NCBI GenBank assembly: GCA_963920635.1
Contig: OY987298.1
Location: 38,409,787 to 38,473,786 of the forward strand
DNA: 64,000 nucleotides
From: Pseudeuparius sepicola
Taxonomy: Eukaryota; Arthropoda; Insecta; Coleoptera; Anthribidae
Direction of reading: 5' to 3'
Position 1 is the stretch's first letter, and each line of letters starts with the position of its first letter. Positions 36,735 to 48,430 of the stretch are shown here, in pieces. A program made the position numbers and the translations under genes. The notes beneath the pieces were generated by a model. The model did no database searches. It was not told where the DNA came from and saw nothing but the letters and a program-made list of their open reading frames with translations.

Positions 36735-37230
36735 TTTTCTAGAGTACCGCAGTGTCATTAGCGAAACTAACAATCCTTCCAGGTGTAACAATATAAACAA
36801 TAAATAGTAACGGTCCAAGAACAGTGCCTTGAGGCACACCGCAGGAAATTACACTCGGAGCGCTAATGGCGCCATCAATACTTACAATTTGTCTATTAGG
36901 TACCTATATCTACATATTTGTAAGGTAAGAATTTACTAAATTGTACATGTACATTTTCCTCAATACCCTGCAACTGCATTTTAGTCAACATGAATCCAAG
37001 AGAAAAATATTTTAGCACAAACTCAATTTTTTTGCAAGAGGTACCTAGACATGGATTTTTTGAAGCATAAATTGGACACTCTGTATAAGTGATGGGCTTT
37101 GCTACTTCGCATTTTATGTTCTTTAAAGTTTCTGAACGGATGTCGTCATATCCTAGAGGTTTTTTATTTTTAAACTGTCCATAATCAGGTAGGTACATTT
37201 GGAATTTTGTTTGCAAATAATTCACCTATA
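36735..37230 (-). pseudogene. LINE reverse transcriptase fragment
   Basis: On the minus strand, GYDDIRSETLKNIKCEVAKPI matches the finger region of Jockey-like RTs. Further on, ISCGVPQGTVLGPLLFIVYI is followed by the active site in damaged form (FANDTAVL). The middle is degraded and deleted. It is much older than the LINE at 28.7-30.3 kb. Confidence 0.65.
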
Positions 37231-37857
37231 TTACTAATAAACGCGTTAAAGTGATTTAAAAGTTGTTATTTATTCTACTTGCGTTTTGCATTTGATTTTT
37301 GTTTTCTAACATATAACTTTTGGCGATTTTTTTTATTATTTCTTTACTTGGACAGTCCATGGTTTTTTTATAGATTTTTTGACCTGAATTAATAATAATG
37401 TGAGTATAGGTAGGCTAAATATAATTAATTGGCCCCAATAAAACGGCTTTTGTTATTATTTTGTTGTAGTTATTTACTTAACACTTTGAAGGACAGAAAA
37501 ATCTATAATTAACAATGGAAACAACTATCATCAGATTCGAATTTTTAAAAATAAACCAGGCAAGCAACACTCCTAATATCCCAGGTAAAAATCGCTATAT
37601 AAAGCAAATTACAAATGGCTTGGTTTATAGCGCGGAGTTATGTTAATATTGCAACAATGTTGCTAAACAGTGAGAAGAATTTATTTTTAATTAACATCCT
37701 TACAATAAATTGCCTTGTTTGCGGTTAATTTGCATCAATGGCCGGGTCTTCTGGGCGCCATATAAACAAACTTTTTTTGGCAAATCGTCTGACCGCTTTA
37801 TTACCTTCTCGTAGATAGGTTATAAAAATATTTGTAAGCTAGAAAAAGGTTTATAAA
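37230..37857. other. Intergenic, nothing recognised
   Basis: AT-rich. No ORF, element tip or tandem repeat seen. Confidence 0.35.
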
Positions 37858-38086
37858 CAATGGGTGGTATGAATAAAAACGAAGTACTTGCTACTACTAC
37901 AAGTATTAGTATCTTCTACCTAGTATTTACTTTAAAACGAAGTAGATACTCCATTTCCGTAGTATTTACTTCACCTGTCAGAGAACTACGGAAATGTAGT
38001 ATCTACTTCGTTTCAAAGTAAATACTAGGTAGAAGATACTAATACTTGTAGTAGTAGCAAGTACTTCGTTTTTATTCATACCATTG
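37858..38086. mobile_element. 229-bp near-perfect palindrome (fold-back MITE)
   Basis: Arms of about 100 bp (GGTATGAATAAAAACGAAGT and inverted GTACTTCGTTTTTATTCATACC-type end) differ at only a few positions around a loop near 37965-37985. CAATGG / CCATTG extend the outer ends. Confidence 0.75.
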
Positions 38087-38335
38087 AATATTCTGATGGT
38101 TGTAAACTTGTATCGTAATGAAAAATCTGTAATGGGGCGAAATCGACTTAAAATGTGTCGATTTTTTGTACGGCGCGAAGACCCTTTATATTTTATTAAA
38201 CCAGCTGGCTGGGAGAGTACTTGAAGAAGTTGAATACGTTACAGCCCTCCAGTAGAAAATACGCCTGCAAACAACAAATAACGTAGGTACAGTTCGATTT
38301 CGGGCAATCGGGCAATTTAACTACACCTTTTCCAT

Positions 38336-38640
38336 ATGTAATTCAGAATACGTCAACTATAATTCAGAAAGCATCATTTGAAATTCAGAAAGCATCAATT
38401 CAAATTCAGAATAGGTCAGATGTAATTCAGAAGTATCAGATGTAATTCAGAAAACATCAAATGTAATTCAGATTTGTCAATTGTAATTCAGAAAGCGTCA
38501 ATGTAATTCAGATTCGTTAAATGAAATTCAGAAAAGATCAAATGTAATTCAGAAAGCGTCAGATGTAATTCAGAAAGCGTCAGATGTAATTCAGAAAGCG
38601 TCAGATGTAATTCAGAAAGTGTCATTTGTAATTCAGAACC
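38336..38640. repeat. Minisatellite, about 15 units of 19-21 bp
   Basis: The unit consensus is ATGTAATTCAGAAAGCGTCAG. The last four complete units are identical or nearly so; the earlier ones are diverged. AATTCAG is invariant. There are no unique spacers, so this is not an interspersed array. Confidence 0.9.
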
Positions 38641-38713
38641 CCCACTTGTAATTTATTTCACAAAACACTTCATAGAGGGAGTTCTAAAAAAAATCAAATT
38701 AGTAGATAGATCT

Positions 38714-38935
38714 TATTATACATGGTGTCTACTTTTAAACCTATACAAATCCATAAAATCTTTATTTTGGGAAATTACCTCCTGGACCTTTTTTGTTTGA
38801 AAGGCCTTCAAAAACCTCTTCTTTTGACCATTTTCAAAATGCAAATTCGAGGCCTGCTACGATTTTTGTTATGCCCCAGATTTTAACGGAAACCACTTAG
38901 TAATATTTTTATTTAAATTATCTCACCACAGAGTC
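38714..38935. mobile_element. Solo arm of the 8811-9975 fold-back family
   Basis: CTATACAAATCCATAAAATC, GTTTGAAAGGCCTTCAAAAA and ACCATTTTCAAAATGCAAAT follow the left arm of 8811-9975 in order, with moderate divergence. The opposite arm is absent. Confidence 0.6.
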
Positions 38936-39340
38936 AATCATTTTGTGGATGCTGGCCAAAATGTAGATTCACGGTATTGCTCCGTAATAGCCCTATCTGT
39001 GTTCGATTTTCTAGGGTTTCCCGTAGTGTTTGAACGAATGCTATCCTAGTTCTATGGGGACAAGTTGGCTCTACTATGTAGCCGCAAATGGCAACGAAGA
39101 CAAAATCATAGTAATTGCCACCTCTTCCAGCACAAGCATTTTTTTGCATTTGGGGAGACTCTTAAGTTTGGAGTATTGTAAGGGTGAGAATTATTATTAT
39201 TATTTTATTAATAAATTTTGCAAGTAACACAAACAAGTCGCCCCATTTTTGAAATTATCAAACTCCACACTGTAGAATTGGTTGCTCAGCTTCGTATCCA
39301 TGGAAATCGATTTTGTTGATACGCATACATAGATAATAGG

Positions 39341-39760
39341 CATGATACAACAAAAGAGAGATATGATATTGCGCAGGTTGGACACCATATTGGCGCGTCA
39401 CGCGGTTATAAACAATGATACAAGTTGTATCATCTGGTTATAAACAACTGAAACGTCAGAAACGCCTGAGTGTCATTGTAGTGTGTTCTCTGCATTTTCA
39501 GCCGATTTGCGGAAAAAAAAATGAAATTGCTCTTTGTGAACGTAAATTCTAACCAAGCGGAAACTTTTATGACGAATGACTTTTTTTTTGCATCTTATTT
39601 CACTCTTTGGTCCATTTGTCCCTTTGTAAACTCAATCAGTGGACATACTGTAATACTTTGCATGTCATAAGTGGGCGGGAACTTACCGCGTGACGTAATT
39701 GCGCAGAAGGGAACGAAATTGAGGCGGCTAAATATCATATCTCTCTTTTGTTGTATCATG
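39341..39760. mobile_element. 420-bp MITE with 9-bp target duplication
   Basis: Termini CATGATACAACAAAAGAGAG and complement (CTCTTTTGTTGTATCATG), with inverted arms of about 30 bp. Flanked by GATAATAGG at 39332-39340 and 39761-39769, a perfect 9-bp duplication. Nine bases would suit a Mutator-like element. The inner arms also share GCGTGACG / CGTCACGC. No ORF. It lies 55 bp upstream of the RING-transposase frame. Confidence 0.7.
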
Positions 39761-39824
39761 GATAATAGGGATGCCATAAAATTTACAGTCAAAAATTTTA
39801 CGCGGACCAAGTGTAGTAAGAAAT

Positions 39825-40901
39825 ATGAATTTAGGAGATAACTGTGCGATTTGCCGTACAAGTATGACGCGAAATGCTGTTATAAGAATGCTGCCGTGTC
39901 GCCATTTACTACACACTAAGTGTTTTCAAATGCACCAGCCCCAAGCACATTGCCCTATATGTAGGGCTGAGGTGAACGGAAACGAAGTGATTGAGCGCCA
40001 ACATTATCAAAAGAATAGTCAACAAGATCGGAAAAGAATAGTAGAATGTGCTAATAAAGGAGATGATTGGAAAACTTTAGCAAGTACGTTGGATGTAAAT
40101 TATAAGACTGCGTTTCATTGGGTGCGATCTGGGAGAGAGATAATGTTAAAAAAGGGTGGAGTAAAACCAAAAATTTTAAGTGAAGAGGAGATAAACATGG
40201 TAGTGTCATGGATAGAGGCTGAGTGTGATTTAACATTAAAAAAATTGCAAGCGAAAATAAGGGCAAACTTCCATAAAAGTGTAGGGATATCAAGTATTGG
40301 GAATTATTTGGAAGGTAGATTGTTTACCCTAAAACGCGTTCATAACGAGCCTTCAACAATGAATTCGCCTGAGAATAAATTAAGAAGATCCGAGTATGTG
40401 CAGGCGTTGAACAGCTATATCCATCAAGGCAAACAAGTCGTCTGGATAGATGAAACAAATTTTAATTTGTTTTGCCGGTCGTGCCCTTTCTGGCTCCCGA
40501 GCTGTTCAACATCTGCCGCCAGCGAGAGGTCCAAACGTAGGTACATGTAATTGGAGCAGTCTCAGCAGGAGGAGTCGTAGCAATGGAAAGAAGAAGAGGC
40601 TCGTTTACCGCCGAATTAGCCAATGAATGGGTTGAAAGCCTGTTACAAAGATGGCAAGACATGGGCAATCAGGTAACAGACTAAGTGGTAGTTTGCGACA
40701 ATGCACCCTGCCACTCAACATTGGAGGCTGTTTTCGCAGGCACAAAAATAAAATGCTATGTCAAAACTCACCTCGGGATACCTCAAGTTGTATGAGGCCG
40801 TAAATTCTATTGTTGGAGGAGATTGCGGTCGTGCAGCTCAGCATACCACGGTGCATCATGCGGCAGCCTTAGCTTTAGATAATATGTCAGTAGGTCGTTA
40901 A
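39825..40901 (+). pseudogene. RING-H2 finger fused to Tc1/mariner-like (DDE_3) transposase, decayed
   Basis: The first 242 codons are open. Residues 7-46 form a C3H2C3 RING: C7, C10, C25, H27, H30, C33, C43, C46. Residues about 65-97 (DWKTLASTLDVNYKTAFHWV) and 108-170 look like the paired helix-turn-helix of Tc1/IS630-type transposases. The first catalytic Asp is D209 in VVWIDETNFN. The frame then shifts around 40480-40550. It reopens as VIGAVSAGGVVAMERRRGSF, has a stop at 40682-40684, and continues to the second Asp (VVCDNAPCHS). The third acidic residue is lost in a deletion before a short C-terminal tail (TVHHAAALALDNMSVGR, stop 40899-40901). AATAAA follows near 40982. RING fingers usually belong to E3 ubiquitin ligases; fusion to a transposase is unusual. 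Terminal repeats were not found. Confidence 0.75.
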
Positions 40902-41326
40902 AATTTTGTTATTGTGATAATTTATAATTAAGCGAATTTTCTTGTTTGCTGTATGTGTCACTGTGTCACGTGTAACTGCCCAATAAACTAATAAGAAAAC
41001 GTTGAAACAACTTTGGCGTTAACTTTTGCTTCAAAATATGAAAAATGACCCAAACAAACCGTTACGATCTAACGGTTTCCTAAGTCACGTGACACCACGT
41101 GGGTAATTTGCCATATTTTTAAGCAAAAGTGAACGCCGTTATGTCGTTGCCAGTTTTGTGTTGCTTGCATAAAACTACTTAAGCCGGGTTTCCACCATAC
41201 GGACAGGACAAAAACAAAACACGAACTGTCCGTTTGAACAGAAAATCATATTCGTGGGCAATAATTCTGCATTCTGCATATATGAAATGGCTGTTCATGA
41301 TATTTAAATTAACAGAATCTTTGATT

Positions 41327-42044
41327 TATACAGGGTGTAAATGAATAAGTGCGAAAAAATTCAAGTGATGAATCTTTGAGTGATTCTAAGACGAAAAGTT
41401 TATATAAACATAGGTCCGGTAATGCTTCCTTTTCAAGATACAGGGTGTCTTAAAAAATCGCTTTTTTGTAAATATCTTAATAATCCTTTAGCCGATTTTG
41501 TTGAAATTTGGCAGTGTCATTTATGGTAGAAAGAGGCTAATTTAGCCCCTACTAGATTAAAATTATTAAGTACAGTAGCGTCCCGAGGGCACCTTAACCA
41601 ATAATTTTGTGCAAAAAATGTGCGCCACCGACTTATTTTAAAACTTTTTTTTTTGCATTCATAAACTAAAAATACAAGTTTTTTGTCTCTTGAATTATTC
41701 TCGTATCTCACTTCGTTTTTGAGAAAAGAAAATAAAAATCACTTTATTGCATGTCTCCGGGACAACATAATAAAAAATTAAAACTCCAATTAGCAAAAAC
41801 TAGGGTATACCCGATATTTTTGCCATATTAATAGTTTATTCTAGTCTTAAAAATTGTTATAAACGGTAATGCTAGCTAAAAATTTTTTTGTTTTATTATA
41901 ATAATTATTAAAAAATATTTGACACCCTGTATTTTGAAAACGAAGCATTCGGGGACCTATGTTTATATAGACTTTTGGTCTTAGAATCACTCAAAGATTC
42001 ACCCCTTAAATTTTTTCGCACTTATTCATTTACACCCTGTATAT
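41327..42044. mobile_element. Fold-back MITE with TATACAGGGTGTAAATG ends
   Basis: Starts TATACAGGGTGTAAATGAAT and ends in its complement (TTCATTTACACCCTGTATA). About 125 bp of arm is matched, including ATACAGGGTGTCTTAAAAA-like inner tips at 41440 and 41930. The interior is unpaired, with no known protein. Confidence 0.7.
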
Positions 42045-43854
42045 AGGTATTTTTTAATGAAGCTTTATATGTTATAAATGTAAGAGCTTGCAACAATTGC
42101 AACATATTCTCTAGTCGAATATTGGTATGAAGAAAGTAATATCATTGTAAATTGTGTCCATATTTTCGCTAAGCGAAGACATTTTTTATTTGAAAATGTT
42201 TTCATTAATTTAAAGTGTGGGAATTGGGTTCTACATAAACATGAAACGGGAAAATTCCGAATCAGAAATTATGTTTGCTTGAAGTCGCGTAACTACTGAT
42301 GACACCCTTGTTGTTATACAGCTAATACTATTTTCCAGTAGCTTGTTCCAAATTTGAATAAAATCGGCCAAGCCATCAAAAAATTTTAGGGGAAAACTAA
42401 AATTTAGGCTCATGCATCCGATAACTTTATGCGAATACAATATCGCCCTATGTATACATATAGGATGGCAGTATATGTATATTTTGCAAGGAACTCATTT
42501 TGTTGCAAGTATAGCACATTAATACTAAATTCTAAATTTTGAAGAAAAAAAAAACTTCCGATACCGTATATAAAAATTTCTAAAATGTTCCCAAAAAATG
42601 TTAGGTTTTTCTAGAAATCGAACAAAGTTTTAAAAATTAGCTACTTGACTTCCTTCTTAAAAAGAAACACGTTGAAATATATATCCTGCTCGAGTCACAA
42701 CATGTTTTCCAGCACTAGACCGACCCGATTTGGCCCATTACTCCACAGTAACCACAATATGTTCGTCCATCATTAACCACAAATAACTTTAAACATCCAA
42801 TAAATTTCCCGAGCGAGAATTTTAATTAAAAACTTTGGGCAACTGTAAAATATGAGGCCAATTTTTTCTCGGGATTAGGGTACCTTGTAAGCCTTCTGGC
42901 GCTGTGGCTCCTCACACGTGTTGACATGCATACCGGCGATGGTGCCTCTTATAAATCATGATAATGAGATGGAAGTGACTGCTGCAACCTTCGGTTACGC
43001 CTATGTTTTGTACGGCGACAACAGAGGCATTCGGGGGCGCATCCACAGCCCGACGTGAACATATAGCAGATACATTTTTTGAATTAACACGCGAAGTGCA
43101 GGAGAAGAGGGCGAGGCAGATTTATAGATGCTATGGAAATGATTTAGTTGCTTTATGTAACAACAAATTCGTGCGAGATACTTGTGATGAATAATGGTTT
43201 GTTTTTTACATGTCAAATGGCAGGAAATGACTGCGCGAGTTAAAGAAGGGGTGTTTTGTATCCTCCTGATTGGATGCTTTTTAATTTACTTATATGTTAG
43301 CCGGAAAAACAATTTATTATAAAAACATGGCATTCGTACTTCCTATTAAAGTTAAAATTGTTGTGATTTGAATCTTTTACATAGGGCGAGTCCCTAAATA
43401 CATCCAAGATTTAATTTATATATTTTCCTCCTCATTGCCAACCATACACAGGATGATATTTAAAATTGGTAATTTTGTTCTTATGTGCAAACGCATTTTC
43501 TGTGTAATATTAGAAGGGTATTGCTTTCTTTTACCCTCAATTTTTTCTTCATATATGTATGTGTCTACGATTTTTAAATATTTTTTATATTCAATGTCCA
43601 ATGTTTATTTTTATTAATTTTGTTTCTGCTATAAAATTTTCATGTAGTTTTTTGTTTGCGAAGTTCGGTAATTTATTTGGTGTGTTGGAATTTTTTAATT
43701 TATTTTAATTTATTGTATACCTAGTAGTGTGAAATCATGCAATGTCGTATTTAATAATTTGTTTTCACTCAACACAATCTAATAACCTAATCTATGTAGG
43801 TATATGTTAGAGCCTAGAGCGTCCAAATTAAGTTTCAAGATGCAGTGCATATAA
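42045..43854. other. Intergenic, nothing firmly recognised
   Basis: Contains a 64-codon ORF at 43003-43194 with reasonable amino-acid composition but no domain, Kozak context or partner exon. The rest is AT-rich without clear repeat ends. Confidence 0.35.
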
Positions 43855-45750
43855 TAGTGGCGCACCCAGAACTTATTTATGGGAGGGGCACAGTATGCTT
43901 ATGTTTTGATCGTGTCGGCTACAAAGATAAAGGAGAGGGCAGAACCAAGCTGAGAAAGAAAAAAATACATTTTTATTTTGCCATATAAAGTACCGCGGGT
44001 GCCCTGTTGTGGGGGGGGGGGGTGGCAAGGCCGAAGCTAGGGGGGAATAAGGGCGGGAATAAGAGTGTGTACAGAACCAATTCATACCAATCGATTTATA
44101 GCTAGCGACCTCTAACAAAGTCTGAACTGAATCGGTTGCGGTGTTTGGCTGCAGTACCTGGACTCTGGACCAACACATGGACCATCACTCTATGAAGGAC
44201 CTGAGCATAGCGCTGTTTCAAGCAATAGCCACTGACGCTACACGATGAAAAAAATCGGCAGGGTGGTTTAATGTTAAAAGCATTATTGCTGCAGAATCAT
44301 TTATAAAATAAAAACATCCAAATATGTCTGTTACGATGAATTTAATATCCAAAATAAAATGATTGTTGTGTTTGTTTAATTTTGCCATCTAACATGGCAT
44401 ATTTTCATAGATTTTCTTAAGAAAAGCAAGCCTAAAAAGCAAGCAAGAGTGTTTTGGTACCTGTTGGTTTGAAATGAAGTCCATGGCTGGCTATAGTGTA
44501 TAAAGTAAGTATAGAACGTATTACATTTTTCAGTTTCTTCTTTATACAGTGGACCATTGATTCGCTTCGGGGCTTTAAACAAATTTGTATGTTTTCATTC
44601 TTGCAAACATTACAAAATACCCTTCCAAAATATAATATCTAGAATTATCGCTTCTTCAACAACTGGTTGAACAGGTCATCCCATAGTTCCAAAATAGTGT
44701 TTATTCTTCTGCAATTCACGCAGTGGTCTATGCATACGACTTTCTTCATAAGCATGGAAATTTCATGTTATCAGAATCAAATCTACTTAGGTATAAAAGC
44801 TCTGTTGAAAAAACTGCGAAATATTGACCGCAAAGAGAACTTATTACAGCAAGAAGAACGTAAATGGCAATAAAGCTGGATGTTTAAAATATGGGCACAG
44901 AATAAATAGCTTTGCAACAGAAGCCTCCTTACGGACATGTGTCAAAATTAAGCGAGTCTCCATTTCAATTTACAGGAAGACAGACAGTATTTTAAGCATA
45001 AATTTGGTTCTAATACAATCTCTTTGCTATGTAGATTAACGTAAAATCAAATAAAATGCACATTATTAATGTCTTTAGAAGATATTTCGCTAAAAAGCGA
45101 GTCTCCTTTAAGAAATTGTCTGTATTACCAAAGATCATTATGATCTTTGGTATTACTCGTTAGTCTATGATATGGGACATTCTGAACGCCAAAAACTGAC
45201 ATACCTGTATCCACAGAATACCTCCCCTATAACCTATAACAAGTCACTATTTTTTTCATCGTGTAGAGCCACTTCAGTCTGCAAACAACAATGAAATATG
45301 ACATATGCTCGGGCCTTTAACATATAGTGTCGATCCAGGCAGTACCGATGTGTATGAATCTACATTTTCCCCTTCCTGAACATTAGTCCATGAATCAAAA
45401 GAGGATGGCATATTTATTGTTTTTAGCTTTTGAGAAAAATGAAATGAATAATAATAACTTTGACGCTTTTCTAAAATTGCATTCAATTAAGAATAGAAAA
45501 TTACAGTTATTGCAATAACATAATAATTTTTATTTGTTTTTTTTTGGTCTTTATGGCTAGTGATTTGAACTCAAATGTCAATATTTGACAACAGCATTCG
45601 TCACACGAAAATGTGGGTACTAGGTATATCTTATGCATTTCAAAAAATAAAATAAGTACATATTGTGTCCTATCACCCTACCTACAATTTATTATACCTT
45701 CCCGCCTCGAGTTTTGGTCCTACTGTGCCATCCCCTTGGGTGCGCCACTG
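43855..45750. mobile_element. Degenerate non-autonomous hAT-like element
   Basis: Left end TAGTGGCGCACCCAGA and right end GGGTGCGCCACTG are inverted and of the CAGTGGCG hAT type, with the first base changed on the left. Flanks CATATAA (43848-43854) and CATATATA (45751-45758) look like an eroded 8-bp duplication. A run of about 13 G lies near 44011. No transposase seen. Confidence 0.5.
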
Positions 45751-45770
45751 CATATATAAACAATTATGGG

Positions 45771-45878
45771 CGCGTAACCGGCCAGTGCCCGAGTTGCTAT
45801 TGGCCCGCTCGTTCGCCCGGCATGCTTGTTCGAGCCGATCAGCCAATACCTGCACTGGAATTGGCCGGTGACTAGCGT
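45771..45878. repeat. Small GC-rich imperfect inverted repeat
   Basis: TAACCGGCCAGTGC and GCACTGGAATTGGCCGGTGA face each other across about 70 bp of sequence far richer in G and C than its surroundings. Probably a short MITE. The overlapping ORFs are not supported. Confidence 0.35.
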
Positions 45879-45879
45879 A

Positions 45880-47167
45880 TTAGTGTTTACATACACTGAA
45901 CCTTGAAACTGAATTTGGTTTAGATCACAGAAAATATACGCTAGGTATTTGTAATGATGGAGAAATATATACTATCTCTATGAATCCCAATTCCACTCAT
46001 TATTTCATTCTTATTTAACCATCTCCGTAGAAGTCAGGTGAATGTTATTACAAATTATTGACGGTAACTTGTACCCTTAGTTTATGGAAACCTTAGTTAG
46101 TCAATGTGTGACAGTGTAATAAGGATATTAAAGCAATATTGAGTGCAAGCAACAGATGGCGTCAAAAACTAAAGTATCCACAATAATTGCCTACTAATTT
46201 TCTTATATCAAAATCTACCAAAAATAGCTGGAAAACTTTATTTTTTGTAAAATCGGATCCCTGTACCTATTGTAATTCATTCATATCGTTATCCGACGTT
46301 TGATATCCAACCATTGAGTAAAATATAACAAGGGAAGAGGAACAATCCCTGTCAAAGTTGTCAGGCGAATGAATTTAAATATAATAGAAAATCCATTGTT
46401 GATCAAACAATCCTCAAACCAATAGATGGTACTTTAGTGAGAAATTATTCATTTATGAACTTTGACAGCGGTCACTCCAAACATCAATTGCTCGAGGAAT
46501 ACGTTTGGTTTAATATAATAATCGGACGTCAAGTAGTCATCAGAAAGTTCTTGCTTAAAATAATTATGCCGTGCATTGTAATAATATACCTAATGTACCT
46601 ACTAAATGCGCGGTAGAATTTTGTTACAAAATTAGTAGAAAGTAAGTAGAATGCTATTAGCTTGCACATTAAGGTTACACAGAGGCATAATATTAAGTTT
46701 TTCTTCTCTAGACCATCCAATTTGCAGTAGGGCCCCTATTAAATGTTTTATGCTACATACGAACAATAATCACAATGGGGAAAACAGGAAAATACATTAT
46801 GGAGATAGATGTCTTCATAATTTTCGTTTTCAGGGACCTCCTTTCAAAAATAAAATATTGCAAGTAAAGTAAAAATTCATATATAAATAATACACACGTA
46901 TGAATAATATATATGATTGTTAAATACTTATATCTTTGTTGAATTTTCCGCGAGACACTAAATATTTTGTATAACATATTTTATATGAAAACTAATAACT
47001 AAATTAAAAGTATTGAAAATTTTTTAAAACAAGTTGGTATGGCAGGTTTTTTTTGCGGGCGGTTCTTGAAATATTCATACAACCCGTGACTGAAAGTAGG
47101 TATACTTTAGGAGTAGGAGTAGCTATTGTTATGTCATTGAAAATGAAGATTATTTTTAGAAAATATA
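45880..47167. other. Intergenic, no gene seen
   Basis: AT-rich. No ORF with a domain and no paired repeat ends detected. Confidence 0.4.
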
Positions 47168-47175
47168 GGTTTACT

Positions 47176-48422
47176 CAGGGGCATATTAGAGCTATGTTGG
47201 GCCCTAGGCTAAATTTATTTAAGGACCCCTTAACCCGTCGTAATAAAAAAATTAGGTAAAATTTAGGTAAAATTTTAAGTGCCGATAGTTTTTTACCAAC
47301 AATCTTATTTATTCTATAAAAGGACATATTGAAAAAATATAAATTTAACATTTAACTTTATGTACTAAGAACAGAGTAGATACATAGGTACTTATTATTA
47401 ATTAAATCCTTTTTTTCCTGGCTTTTCTTTTATACTTGCAAAGCTTGCCACAATTTTTTGTTTCTATATTATTAAGGATTCGGGTTTTTGTTCTCAACAA
47501 ATACTTCTAAAACAAAGGAAAAAATAATATCGGGAATTACGTATCTACCTAAAGCGAGACCTAAAGAGCGAAAAAAATGCTAAAAAAGCTAAAAAAAAAC
47601 AAAATGCATATACCTATACTAAAATCGAGCAATCCTTACGCCTGGCGTAAATAAAACCACGTGTTCAATGACGTTCCGCGATTGGTCGGTAGGCTATAAG
47701 ATTTCACCCGGCTGGGCCACAGGGACGAACGCGATCGCAAAAGTGTAGTTATGCGGTTTTATCTTGTTGTTTTCAGCTATCTAGACTGCCACAAATAATT
47801 GTATCAATGGTTTGAACCATTTTAATTAAGCCACTATTTTTTTCCGAAATATTTTGATGTAAACAATTGTAAAACTAAAATTAAATAAAGGTCGTGCCTC
47901 AGTGCAGCCCTGGTGAATATCTCAACGCACGTTTGTTTACGCGAGGCTAAGAGTTGCTCGATTTTAGTATAGAGAACAAAAACCAAAAACAGGAAGCAAG
48001 AAAATCACCTAAGCTTAATTTTTCAAATTTCAGCAGAAAAACATCAACCTATCTTCAACTTGTCGATAATTCACACGCATTTTGACATTCAGAATCAGTA
48101 TCAGTGGTATTAGTACTAATGCCTTTTTGAAAAAAAAAAACAATTATTTTTAGATGGCGATATAATATGCAATATGCTCGTATTATTCATGCGTCACTGT
48201 GCCTATTACCTCCTCTAGCGGTGAGTGGACTAGATAGAGTACCTAACAGCCTAGATGAAAAAATAAGGAGTGATGTTTTCTTTCTCTGAAATTCGCAATT
48301 GCAAAATGTAAAACCTTTTCCAATTTCGAATTCCGATCGAAACATCGAAATAAGAATGGGCCCCCTAAAGCCTTGGGCCCCTAGGCTATAGCCTACTCTG
48401 CCTATAGGGTAATCCGCCACTG
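47176..48422. mobile_element. Non-autonomous hAT element with 8-bp duplication
   Basis: Flanked by GGTTTACT at 47168-47175 and 48423-48430. The right end reads CAGTGGCGGATTACCC in complement, and the left starts CAGGGGCATATTAGAG. The inner ends share GGGCCCTAGGC / GCCTAGGGGCCC. No transposase. A palindromic MITE sits inside at about 47615-47977. Confidence 0.75.
47615..47977. mobile_element. MITE nested in the 47.2-48.4 kb hAT element
   Basis: Inverted ends CTATACTAAAATCGAGCAAT and GTTGCTCGATTTTAGTATAG. The arms continue imperfectly through TTACGCCTGGCGTAAATAAA against GTTTACGCGAGGCTAAG. Confidence 0.6.
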
Positions 48423-48430
48423 GGTTTACT

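Noticed and set aside
38336..38640. CRISPR-like array
   Set aside because: Units are contiguous 19-21 bp repeats with no unique spacers, in eukaryotic DNA; this is a minisatellite.
43003..43194. 63-aa ORF (MFCTATTEAFGG...) as a small gene or exon
   Set aside because: No splice partner, no promoter or poly(A) pattern and no recognised family; kept only as a note.
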